Positions 1-7,950 of a stretch of DNA of 64,000 nucleotides are shown in pieces; position 1 is the stretch's first letter; every line of letters begins with the position of its first letter. Source of the stretch: Robbsia sp. KACC 23696 (GTDB taxonomy: Bacteria; Pseudomonadota; Gammaproteobacteria; Burkholderiales; Burkholderiaceae); NCBI RefSeq assembly GCF_039852015.1, contig NZ_CP156626.1, positions 2,762,249 through 2,826,248 of the forward strand. The letters are read 5' to 3'. The notes under the pieces were generated by a model. That model saw only the letters and a program-made list of their open reading frames with translations. It searched no databases and was not told where the DNA came from. The position numbers and the translations under genes are program-made.

Positions 1-324
1 CGCGTGCGCCAGGCACGGATGCCCTGGCCGCCGATCCCCGCAGCCGGCGGCGTCGACACGGGCGCCGCCGCTGCGCCGAACGGTGCGGAAATCACGTCGG
101 GCGCCGGCACCGGCTCCGCGACATCCGACGCCCAGACGACGGCATCCTCGGCGTCCCAGGCGTCCCGTCCGCCTGTTGCCGGCGATGACGGCGGCGTGTC
201 GATCGAAGCGCTCGAACGGGCCCGCAAACAAGCGATCATCCAGGCCGCGCTGGATCGCGCGCGCGCGCGTCGCGCCGCCGGCCAGCCCGATGCCTCGAGC
301 GCCCGCAAACCGCCGGGAACCTGA
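1..324 (+). CDS. C-terminal tail of an RnfB/RsxB-like electron transport subunit (5' incomplete)
   Basis: The reading frame is open from the first base of the window and stops at 322-324, so only the last 107 residues are visible. They form a low-complexity Ala/Ser/Thr/Gly linker followed by a charged helix ending in ALERARKQAIIQAALDRARA. No catalytic or iron-sulfur motif is present in this part. A basic helix with this KxAIIxAALxRARA pattern is typical of the C-terminus of betaproteobacterial RnfB/RsxB proteins, and those genes often sit directly upstream of nth, as here. That is inference from context and tail pattern. Any other protein with an Ala/Arg-rich tail remains possible. Confidence 0.5.
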   Translation, partial: RVRQARMPWPPIPAAGGVDTGAAAAPNGAEITSGAGTGSATSDAQTTASSASQASRPPVAGDDGGVSIEALERARKQAIIQAALDRARARRAAGQPDASSARKPPGT

Positions 325-427
325 CACCCCGCCCGCCGGCGTCGCGTGGTGACGCGACCGGCGCGACGTCGGACGGTCTCCCCCCTCGAACCCGCCCTTA
401 TGTTTACCGCCTCCAGGAACGATCAGA

Positions 428-1309
428 ATGAACGCTGAAAAGCGCCGCGCGATCTACGAGACCCTGCGTGAACTGAATCCGCACCCGACGACGGAGCTGG
501 AATTCAAGACGCCGTTCGAACTGCTGGTGGCGGTGATGCTGTCGGCGCAGGCGACCGACGTTTCCGTGAACAAGGCGATGCGTTTGATGTTTCCGGTCGC
601 GAACACGCCTTCGACGATCCAGGCGCTGGGCGAAGCGGGCGTGACCCAGTACATCAAGACGATCGGCTTATATAAAACGAAGGCGCGCAATCTGATCGCG
701 CTATGCGGTCTGCTGCTGGAAAAGCACGGCGGCGATGTGCCGGAGGATCGGGACGCACTGGAAGCGCTGCCTGGCGTCGGCCGCAAAACGGCAAACGTGA
801 TCCTCAATACGGCGTTCGGTCATCCGATGATCGCCGTGGATACCCATATCTTCCGCGTGGCCAACCGCACCGGCATGGCCCCGGGCAAGGACGTCACCGT
901 CGTCGAAAACAAACTGCTCAAGTTCACGCCCGACGAATTTCTGCACGATGCGCACCATTGGCTGCTGCTGCATGGTCGCTACGTCTGCAAGGCCCGGCGT
1001 CCCGAATGCTGGCATTGCGCCATCGAGCCGCTGTGCGAATTCCGCGAAAAGACGCCGGCCCCGTCCGACGAAGCCCATGTGCGTCAGGTGATGAAGGTCG
1101 CCAACCGCAGTAAAACGCTGCCGCGCCTGACGCTGCCGGAACAAATGGCCGCCGCGGCGAAACGGCCCGGCAGCGCGAAAGCAAGCGGCGCCGCGGCAAA
1201 GTCGCCGGCGGCCAAAAAAGCGGCTGCGCCGCGCAAGTCGGTCGGCGTGTCTGGCGAGGCCGGTGCAAAGGCACGGCAGATTGCCGCGAAGCGTAAAATA
1301 CCGGTTTGA
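428..1309 (+). CDS. nth: Endonuclease III with a long basic C-terminal extension
   Basis: This is a DNA glycosylase/AP lyase of base excision repair that removes oxidised pyrimidines. The catalytic core occupies residues 1-212. The helix-hairpin-helix motif LPGVGRKTA carries Lys120, and Asp138 lies in AVDTHIFR; both match the catalytic pair of the family. Cys187, Cys194, Cys197 and Cys203 form the C-x6-C-x2-C-x5-C [4Fe-4S] site. The protein is 293 residues, whereas typical bacterial Nth is about 211-215. The extra 80 residues are Ala/Lys/Pro-rich with AAKKAAAP-type runs, resembling a histone H1-like tail. The stop overlaps a TTG codon in the next gene's frame, so the two genes are probably co-transcribed. 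Confidence 0.96.
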   Translation: MNAEKRRAIYETLRELNPHPTTELEFKTPFELLVAVMLSAQATDVSVNKAMRLMFPVANTPSTIQALGEAGVTQYIKTIGLYKTKARNLIALCGLLLEKHGGDVPEDRDALEALPGVGRKTANVILNTAFGHPMIAVDTHIFRVANRTGMAPGKDVTVVENKLLKFTPDEFLHDAHHWLLLHGRYVCKARRPECWHCAIEPLCEFREKTPAPSDEAHVRQVMKVANRSKTLPRLTLPEQMAAAAKRPGSAKASGAAAKSPAAKKAAAPRKSVGVSGEAGAKARQIAAKRKIPV

Positions 1310-1323
1310 CCCCGAGCACCCTC

Positions 1324-1755
1324 ATGTTCGATCCCAGCCGAGACGATGTCCGTCGCTTTTTCTGCGAAACCTGGCGCAAGCGCCGCGAGGGCGAGATCCT
1401 GACGCCGATGGAAGCCATTGCCGCCGACTGGATCCTCGATCATCCGGAAACCCATCCAACGCTCGAGGACCCTGACGCGGTCGCGCGCGACTACACGCCC
1501 GAGCAGGGCAAGACCAACCCCTTCCTGCACCTGTCGCTGCACCTGGCGGTGTCGGAGCAACTGTCGATCGACCAGCCACCGGGCATCCGGGCGGCCTACG
1601 ACGCCCTGGCCGCCCGGCTGGACGATCCCCATGCCGCGCAGCACGAAATCATCGACTGCCTGGGCGAAACCATTTGGGAAGCGCAGCGCAACCGTACGGA
1701 AATGGACGCCGCCGCCTACATCACGCGGATTAGACGCCGCGCGACGCGCCACTGA
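1324..1755 (+). CDS. DUF1841 family protein
   Basis: This is a 143-residue soluble protein of unknown function. It starts MFDPSRDDVRRFFCETW, the typical opening of the DUF1841 family, and contains the conserved HLSLHLAVSEQLSIDQP segment with closely spaced histidines. I chose ATG 1324 because it gives the family N-terminus. A TTG at 1306 overlapping the nth stop would add six residues. No signal peptide or membrane segment is visible. It follows nth by 14 bases and probably shares its transcript. No biochemical role can be assigned from the sequence. Confidence 0.85.
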   Translation: MFDPSRDDVRRFFCETWRKRREGEILTPMEAIAADWILDHPETHPTLEDPDAVARDYTPEQGKTNPFLHLSLHLAVSEQLSIDQPPGIRAAYDALAARLDDPHAAQHEIIDCLGETIWEAQRNRTEMDAAAYITRIRRRATRH

Positions 1756-1994
1756 GCCAGCGGCCCCCGCTTTCTTGCGGCGCGGCCCCGTGCGACGGCT
1801 GCCCTGCGTCATGCGCCGGCCTCGGTTGCGGCATACAATAGCGGAAGTGATTTGCGATTCCGGCCCCGGCTGTCGCGCGCGCCTCTGCCGCCCGTGTCTC
1901 GCCGCCGCACCGACGATTCGCCCACACCCGTAGAACATCATCCGGTGCGCCCTAGCCCGACGCATCCGTTAGCACCGAACAAGGAGGCCTGAAC

Positions 1995-2948
1995 ATGACA
2001 TCGTTAGACCAGCTCAAGCAATACACCACAGTGGTCGCCGACTCGGGCGATTTCCAGCTCCTCGAACAGTACAAGCCGCAAGACGCCACGACCAACCCGT
2101 CGTTGATCCTGAAGTCCGTGCAGAAGGCGGAGTACCGTCCGCTGCTCGAAAAGACCGTCAAGGATCACAAAAACAAACCGCTGCCGGAAATCATCGACGA
2201 GTTGATCCTGGCCTTCGGTCAGGAAATCCTCAAGATCATTCCGGGCCGCGTGTCGACCGAAGTCGATGCTCGCCTGTCCTTCGACACCGAAGCGACGATC
2301 AAGAAGGCGCATTCGCTGATCGAGTCGTACAAGGGTTACGGCGTGGATCCGAAGCGCGTCCTGATCAAGATCGCGTCGACGTGGGAAGGCATCCGTGCCG
2401 CCGAAAAGCTGCAAGCGGCAGGCATTGACTGCAATATGACATTGCTGTTCTCGTTGCCGCAGGCGGTTGCCTGCGCCGAGGCCAAGGCGAAGCTGATCTC
2501 GCCGTTCGTCGGCCGGATCTATGACTGGTACAAGAAGAGCGCCGGTGCAAACTGGGACGAAGCGCGCGACGGCGGTGCCAATGACCCGGGCGTGCAATCG
2601 GTCAAGAGCATCTACGGGTACTACAAGAAGTTCGGCCATCCGACCGAAGTGATGGGCGCGAGCTTCCGTACCGTTTCGCAAATCACCGAGCTGGCCGGTT
2701 GCGACCTGCTGACGATCAGCCCGGATCTGTTGCAGAAGCTGCACGACTCGAACGAGCCGGTGTCACGCAAATTGGATCCGGCAGCGTCGAAGGCGTCCGA
2801 TATCGCGCGCGTCAATGTCGACGAGTCGTCGTTCCGTTTCGCGTTGAACGACGATGCGATGGCGACGGAAAAGCTGGCCGAAGGGATTCGCCAGTTCGCA
2901 GCCGATGCGGTCAAGCTGGAAAAGCTGATCGTCGAATTGCAGAAGTAA
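1995..2948 (+). CDS. tal: Transaldolase
   Basis: This cytoplasmic pentose phosphate enzyme transfers a dihydroxyacetone unit from sedoheptulose 7-phosphate to glyceraldehyde 3-phosphate. At 317 residues it is standard for the TalB-type class. The Schiff-base lysine is Lys125 in [12 protein letters not shown]. Other class markers are the [10 protein letters not shown] segment near residue 31 and FGAS-like GASFR near 225. A strong Shine-Dalgarno sequence AAGGAGG (1981-1987) lies seven bases before ATG 1995. It stands alone on this strand, with a strong terminator 65 bases after its stop. Confidence 0.97.
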   Translation: MTSLDQLKQYTTVVADSGDFQLLEQYKPQDATTNPSLILKSVQKAEYRPLLEKTVKDHKNKPLPEIIDELILAFGQEILKIIPGRVSTEVDARLSFDTEATIKKAHSLIESYKGYGVDPKRVLIKIASTWEGIRAAEKLQAAGIDCNMTLLFSLPQAVACAEAKAKLISPFVGRIYDWYKKSAGANWDEARDGGANDPGVQSVKSIYGYYKKFGHPTEVMGASFRTVSQITELAGCDLLTISPDLLQKLHDSNEPVSRKLDPAASKASDIARVNVDESSFRFALNDDAMATEKLAEGIRQFAADAVKLEKLIVELQK

Positions 2949-2985
2949 GCAGGCTTTCGATCGCCCACTCGTCGCGGTGGGACAG

Positions 2986-3050
2986 CCCGGGTGATAGCAC
3001 CCGGGCCCGACACCCCGAGCAAAGGACCTCCGTCCTTCCTCGGGGTTTTT
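2986..3050. terminator. Double-hairpin, bidirectional terminator between tal and mctP
   Basis: Two hairpins lie between the convergent stops of tal (2948) and mctP (3057). The first pairs CCCGGGTG 2986-2993 with CACCCGGG 2998-3005. The second pairs CCCCGAG 3013-3019 with CTCGGGG 3039-3045, with an inner stem AAGGAC/GTCCTT (3022-3027/3032-3037), and is followed by TTTTT on the plus strand. This fits an intrinsic terminator for tal. The second stem could also stop minus-strand transcripts, although its A-tract is weak on that side. Confidence 0.85.
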
Positions 3051-3056
3051 CATGGC

Positions 3057-4607
3057 TCAATGCTCGGCCATTTCCAGATAGTCTTCCGGACGGGTCCGGT
3101 CTTCCGGGCCCTTCAACTTCAGTGCGCGGATGACGATGCTGGCAATGATCGAGACCACCAGATTGACGATCAGGGCCCACACCGCGGCATAGCCCGGCAC
3201 GTCCATGCCGCCGATATGCAGCACATACATCGTGCCCTTGAAGTGCAGCGAGGCAGCCATCGACGTACCGGTCACGATGCCCGCGAGCCAGCCGAGGATC
3301 AGACCGCGGTAATCCAGCAAACGCGTGAACAGACCGAGCGCAATGGACGGCAGCGTCTGGATGATCCAGATCCCGCCGAGCAGTTGCAATTGAATCGCGA
3401 ACTGCAACGGCAGGAAGACGATGAAGGCCACGGCGCCGAGCTTGACCACCAGCGACACCAGCTTTGCAACATCGGTTTCCTGCTTGCCGGTCATGTTCTT
3501 GTTAACGAACACGCGGTGGATATTACGCGTGTACAGATTCGCCGCCGCAATCGACATGATTGCTGCCGGCACCAGGGCACCGATACCGATCGCCGCGAAA
3601 GCGACGCCGACGAACCATGACGGGAAGAAGTGCAGGAACAGCGCCGGTACCGCGAAGTTCGGACCATAGACCTTGAAGTACGGCACGAATTCCGGCATGT
3701 CCTTGACGCCGGAGGCCAAGGCCATGAAGCCCAGCAGACCCAACAGACCCAACACGATCGAGTAAGCCGGCAGCATCGCCATATTGCGACGGATCGCGCC
3801 GCCCGACGATGCGCTCAACAAGGCCGTCACCGAGTGCGGATACAGGAACACCGCAACGGCCGAACCGATCATCAATGTCGAGTACGCGCTATAGCCGTTC
3901 AGGCTCGTCGCATCCGGCGCCTTCATGATCAACTTCTCGACAGGCACAGCCGCGAAGATATGACCGAAGCCACCCAACTGTGCCGGGATCACGATGATCG
4001 CCGCGGCGATCACGATATAGATCAGCACGTCCTTGACGACGGCGATCATCGCCGGCGCGCGCAGGCCGCTGGTATAGGTATAAGCCGCCAGGATCAGGAA
4101 AGCGATCAGCAAGGGCAGTTCACCCACCCAGCCATGGGTCGGCAGACCCAGGCCGCCGATGACGACTTCGATCCCGACCAATTGCAAGGCGATATACGGC
4201 ATCGTCGCGACGATGCCGGTGACGGCCACCAGCAGTGCCAGCGTCCGGCTGCCGAAGCGCGCATGCACGAAATCGGCGGCGGTGATGTAGCCGTGCTTCT
4301 TCGCGACCGCCCACAATTTCGGGAAAACGACGAAGGCGAACGGATAGATCAGCACCGAATACGGAATCGCGAAGAAGCCGGTCGCGCCGGCACCGAACAC
4401 CAGCGCCGGCACCGCCACGAACGTATAGGCGGTGTACAGATCGCCGCCCAGCAGGAACCACGTGATCAGCGTACCGAAACGGCGACCGCCCAGGCCCCAC
4501 TCGTCGAGCTGCGCCAGATCGCCCCGACGCCACCGCGCGGCCATGAAGCCGACGATCGTCACGCCGACGAAGAACAGAATAAAGACTGCGGTAGCGACGA
4601 CGTTCAT
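3057..4607 (-). CDS. mctP: Monocarboxylate uptake permease MctP, sodium:solute symporter family
   Basis: This is a polytopic inner-membrane transporter of 516 residues with about 13 hydrophobic helices in the SSS (sodium:solute symporter) fold. It begins MNVVATAVFILFFVGVTIV and continues with the SSS-type GGRRFGTLITWFLLGGDLYTAYTF region. By family it imports short monocarboxylates such as lactate, pyruvate, propionate or alanine. I chose ATG 4607 because it directly opens the first membrane helix, has GGGAGAGGG just upstream and overlaps the DUF3311 stop by four bases (ATGA). An upstream in-frame extension to 4733 would lie inside DUF3311 and is not credible. The pairing with a DUF3311 protein is characteristic of MctP systems. 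Confidence 0.88.
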   Translation of the reverse strand: MNVVATAVFILFFVGVTIVGFMAARWRRGDLAQLDEWGLGGRRFGTLITWFLLGGDLYTAYTFVAVPALVFGAGATGFFAIPYSVLIYPFAFVVFPKLWAVAKKHGYITAADFVHARFGSRTLALLVAVTGIVATMPYIALQLVGIEVVIGGLGLPTHGWVGELPLLIAFLILAAYTYTSGLRAPAMIAVVKDVLIYIVIAAAIIVIPAQLGGFGHIFAAVPVEKLIMKAPDATSLNGYSAYSTLMIGSAVAVFLYPHSVTALLSASSGGAIRRNMAMLPAYSIVLGLLGLLGFMALASGVKDMPEFVPYFKVYGPNFAVPALFLHFFPSWFVGVAFAAIGIGALVPAAIMSIAAANLYTRNIHRVFVNKNMTGKQETDVAKLVSLVVKLGAVAFIVFLPLQFAIQLQLLGGIWIIQTLPSIALGLFTRLLDYRGLILGWLAGIVTGTSMAASLHFKGTMYVLHIGGMDVPGYAAVWALIVNLVVSIIASIVIRALKLKGPEDRTRPEDYLEMAEH

Positions 4608-4846
4608 GCGCCCTCTCCCTTTTGACGCCGGCTCAGGAAATAGCGCTTTGTCTTGAAATACACGAACGCGGTGATGGCCGAGCTCAACACCACCCACAAC
4701 AGCTGGTACCAATAGAAATACGGAAAGCCCCACAACGTGGGCTCGATCTTGTTATAGAACGGCACCCACATCAAGGCGATATAGGGCACCAGCAAGAGCC
4801 ACAGCCAGTGCTTGGCTCGTGCATCGGACGGGTCCGGGCGCGACAT
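4604..4846 (-). CDS. DUF3311 small membrane protein, partner of MctP
   Basis: This is an 80-residue protein with two hydrophobic helices (WLWLLLVPYIALMWVPF and LLWVVLSSAITAFVYF) separated by a short loop containing PFYNKIEP, the DUF3311 hallmark. Small proteins of this family are encoded next to SSS-type monocarboxylate permeases and are thought to be small subunits or assembly partners; the exact role is not established. ATG 4846 has GGAG six bases upstream. A TTG at 4864 is a weaker alternative. It is translationally coupled to mctP by a four-base overlap. Confidence 0.85.
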   Translation of the reverse strand: MSRPDPSDARAKHWLWLLLVPYIALMWVPFYNKIEPTLWGFPYFYWYQLLWVVLSSAITAFVYFKTKRYFLSRRQKGEGA

Positions 4847-5244
4847 GGAGTTCTCCAACGGCAAGGACGCGTGGCGGCCATTACGGCGCGGCGGCGTCGA
4901 AACCTCAAAGCGGGGTGAAAATGGGCCGGTCGACGAAGGGATCGTCGTACGGGCGCGGGCGCGTGGCCCTGACGGTAGCAGCGCGGATCACCGGCCCGAG
5001 CGTGGCGAGACGATCGGGCGATGACGGCGTTGCCACCCGTCAGGGCGCACTTTTGCCGGGGCTCGTGGCCTGGGCGTCGAAGGCGCTAAAACCAGCCAGC
5101 CGACACAGGGAAGACACCGGTTCGGTGTCGATCCGGTGCCAGTTGGGCGCGAAACGCCAACCGGTAAGGTGGCGCCCCGCGCGGCGGGGAAACGACGAGG
5201 CGGGATGATTTTATGAAGCATCCCTATCGGGAAAGCATTCTAAA
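4847..5244. other. Intergenic region, 398 bp
   Basis: It lies between the 5' end of the DUF3311-mctP pair and the 3' end of the spermidine synthase-like gene, all on the minus strand. It must hold the promoter of the transporter pair. I see no convincing coding frame, no clear sigma-70 boxes and no strong terminator hairpin. The stretch is GC-rich except around 5205-5245. Confidence 0.5.
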
Positions 5245-6228
5245 TCAAATCGTGAAACTTTCGGTGCCCTGACTGCCGCCAACGGCCTCGCGTAATGCCC
5301 GAACCCAGGAGATCGCAGGCAAACTCGTGGTTTTTTGCAACAGTTTGCCCCGTTCTTCGAGGAATGACCACGGAAAGGACAAGGGCGGCCCCGAAAAAGC
5401 GAGTGCGATCCGATTTCCGTCATGGACGATCGGCAGCGCGATGACGCGCCCGTCGAACGCCGCTTCGAGGTTGCGCATATTGCGCGCAAAACTCGGATGA
5501 TCGCCGAATAGATTGACGGTCAGCATGCCCGGCGTCGTCAGCGACAGACGGCAGGCACGGTAGAACGCAGCGGAGTCCAGCACCGGACCGCGCGCGGTGG
5601 CATCGTACAGGTCCACTTGCAGGACACCGACGCGTCCGCCATTGGCCGCGTCATGCACGTAATCCCACGCATCGGCCTGCACGACAGCCAGTCGCGCATC
5701 GTCGTCCGGCAAGCCGAACATGCTACGCGCGGCCACCACCACCGACGCATTCAGTTCGACCGCTTCCACGTGCGACTTCGGCAGGAAGCGATGGCACCAC
5801 TTCGTCAACGATGCCGAACCCAGGCCAAGTTGCGTGATCTGCGTCGGGGCGTCCAGGAACAGTAGCCAGGCCATCATCTGCTGTGCGTATTCCAGTTCCA
5901 GATCGTAGGGCTTGCGCAGCCGCATGGCGCCCTGCACCCACTCGGTCCCGAAATGCAGGAAACGCACGCCGTCCATCTCGGAGAACGTCACAGGGGCGAA
6001 GCGCGGCTCGGTGCGCGGCGCCGCCTTGCGCATCGACTGGTCGGCCCGCGCCAGGTCGTCGGGCATCGCTTCCCGCGGCGTGCGTCGCTTGCGCGATGAT
6101 CGCTCGACGCGCGGCGCGACATCGTCGTCCAGGTCCTGCGCGACGGACGCGCGCGACGCGGCGGTCGCCCGCTTGCCGCGGGAGAAGGCGCGTGCTTCGG
6201 CAGACGCGCGTTTGATCAAAGGATTCAT
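5245..6228 (-). CDS. Spermidine synthase-like methyltransferase-fold protein
   Basis: This is a 327-residue cytoplasmic protein. The first 95 residues are basic and disordered-looking (RKRRTPRE-type runs). The remainder has the Rossmann fold of the polyamine synthase family: a glycine-rich ITQLGLGSASLTKW motif, an acidic nucleotide-binding strand VEAVELNASVVV, an ADAWDYV segment, and VLQVDLYDA where aminopropyltransferases carry catalytic acids. It lacks the complete canonical GGGDG motif of true SpeE, so aminopropyl transfer is uncertain. ATG 6228 was preferred over an upstream frame start at 6348 because the extra residues resemble translated intergenic DNA. It lies 171 bases downstream of the nitrate transporter gene on the same strand. 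Confidence 0.75.
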   Translation of the reverse strand: MNPLIKRASAEARAFSRGKRATAASRASVAQDLDDDVAPRVERSSRKRRTPREAMPDDLARADQSMRKAAPRTEPRFAPVTFSEMDGVRFLHFGTEWVQGAMRLRKPYDLELEYAQQMMAWLLFLDAPTQITQLGLGSASLTKWCHRFLPKSHVEAVELNASVVVAARSMFGLPDDDARLAVVQADAWDYVHDAANGGRVGVLQVDLYDATARGPVLDSAAFYRACRLSLTTPGMLTVNLFGDHPSFARNMRNLEAAFDGRVIALPIVHDGNRIALAFSGPPLSFPWSFLEERGKLLQKTTSLPAISWVRALREAVGGSQGTESFTI

Positions 6229-6399
6229 GGCGGAACAAAACTCTCGGGCGATTCGGGAAGCCGGTGCGGGGCGCCGATCGCGAGCGGAATGCCGCCGCGT
6301 CGACGCCGGCACGGGCCGGCGACCGAGAGGATAGCATCCCGCCTCCACCGCGTCAGGATGGATGACTCCGTCGCGACGCGGCGTGCGCTGGCCCTGCGC

Positions 6400-7785
6400 T
6401 TATTCGGTCGCGTGCATCGGCGTCGCACCGGCGTCATGCGCGCGCAGCGACCAACCCAGCCAGGCCCGACGCAATGCGACGACGGCGACGAACGCAAGGC
6501 CCGCGAGCGCCGCGAACGTGGCGAAGCCCATCTGATAGCTGCCCGTGCTTTCTTTCGCGATGCCCATGATCACCGGCAGATAGAAACCGCCGATACCGCC
6601 GGCCGCGCCGATGATCCCGGACAGCAAACCGGTGCGACCGGCCCACCGATGCGGCACCAGTTGAAACGTGGCGCCATTGCCCATGCCGAACGCGAGATAG
6701 AGCACGATCAGTACCGCGATACCGGCCGGCAGCGCCGGTGTCGTCAAGGCGAACACCATGTCGGCGCCGCAGATCACCGCCAGCAGCACCGTCAGCGCAC
6801 GCACGCCGGAGACGCGGTCGGCGATCAAACCGCCGATCGGCCGTACCAGCGCCCCGATGGCCGCGAGCAAGGCCATGAAAAGGCCCGCGTCGATCTTCGA
6901 CAGTTGGTAGAGGTTCGTCAGCAGCAAGGCCACATACGAGGACATGCCGACGAAGCCGCCAAACGTGATGCTGTACACCAGCATGACCACCCAGGTGTCA
7001 CGCTCGCCCAGCACCGCGCGATAGTGTTTCGGCAATACGGCGATCGCCAGGGCGGCCCCCATGACCGGCAACAGCAGCACGCCGGTCTTGCCAGTGCCGA
7101 ACACGCCCTCCGAGACCATCAGTACCAGCGCGATCAGTCCCACCACGGTGACGGTGAAGCCGACCAACGCGCGACGTGCACTGCCCGACTTCGCGCCGCT
7201 GTCGTTCGCCCAGAAATACAAGGCCAGGGCAGCGATCGCCAGCAACGGCACGGCACCGCCCACAGCCAGCTCCCAACCATAGGCGTTCGCCAGACGCGGG
7301 AACAGGAAGCCGTCCAGCACCGCACCGATATTCCCCGCGGCGGCAAGCCCCAGGACCAGGCCCTGCACGCGCGGCGGATAGTTGCTGCCCGCCATCGGCA
7401 GTGCCACGGCGAAGCTCGCGCCGCCCACGCCAAGGAACACCCCCAGAACCATCAGGACCGGCACCGATGCCTGAATCCCCATCATGCCCATGATCGGCAG
7501 CACGACAACCGGAATCGCCGACAGGGCGACGCCCAGCAAGGCCACACGTTTGCCGGGCGCACTCTGATAGAGATTGCCCAGCGTCACCCGCAGGATGGCC
7601 GCCGCCAATACCGGCACGGCCACCAGAAAGCCTTGCTGCGATGGAGACATCGCAATGCTCTTGCCGATGAACGGCGCCAGCGGACCATACAACACCCATA
7701 CCGTAAAGCCGGTATCGAAGTACAGGAAGCAGGCCAGCAGGGCCCGCCAGTCACCGGACCGCAAAGATGCTAGGACATTCTTCAT
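6400..7785 (-). CDS. NarK/NasA-type nitrate/nitrite transporter (MFS, NNP family)
   Basis: This is a 461-residue inner-membrane protein with 12 predicted helices of the major facilitator superfamily. The nitrate/nitrite porter signatures are seen as AGNIGAVLDGF and FGMGNGATFQLVP, and conserved arginines occur in the second helix (ILRVTLGN) and in the second half (RPIGGLIADR). It probably imports nitrate and may exchange nitrite. ATG 7785 starts MKNVLASLRSGDWRALL, a standard NNP opening; the longer frame adds an implausible Arg-rich tail. It is the last gene of a nirB-nirD-nitrate reductase-transporter series, and its position supports an assimilatory role. Confidence 0.9.
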   Translation of the reverse strand: MKNVLASLRSGDWRALLACFLYFDTGFTVWVLYGPLAPFIGKSIAMSPSQQGFLVAVPVLAAAILRVTLGNLYQSAPGKRVALLGVALSAIPVVVLPIMGMMGIQASVPVLMVLGVFLGVGGASFAVALPMAGSNYPPRVQGLVLGLAAAGNIGAVLDGFLFPRLANAYGWELAVGGAVPLLAIAALALYFWANDSGAKSGSARRALVGFTVTVVGLIALVLMVSEGVFGTGKTGVLLLPVMGAALAIAVLPKHYRAVLGERDTWVVMLVYSITFGGFVGMSSYVALLLTNLYQLSKIDAGLFMALLAAIGALVRPIGGLIADRVSGVRALTVLLAVICGADMVFALTTPALPAGIAVLIVLYLAFGMGNGATFQLVPHRWAGRTGLLSGIIGAAGGIGGFYLPVIMGIAKESTGSYQMGFATFAALAGLAFVAVVALRRAWLGWSLRAHDAGATPMHATE

Positions 7786-7950
7786 CGCCGTTTCTCTAAA
7801 TAGATAAATGTCTTGAAAACCCCGCCGCGAGCGCCTGGGACGCGATACATCGCTTACCGCGCGTATGCCCGCCCCGACTTCGCCGCTACGCAATACCGCC
7901 ATGCAATACCGCCGCGCACGCCACACCACCCTCACCCGCTTGCTTACTCG

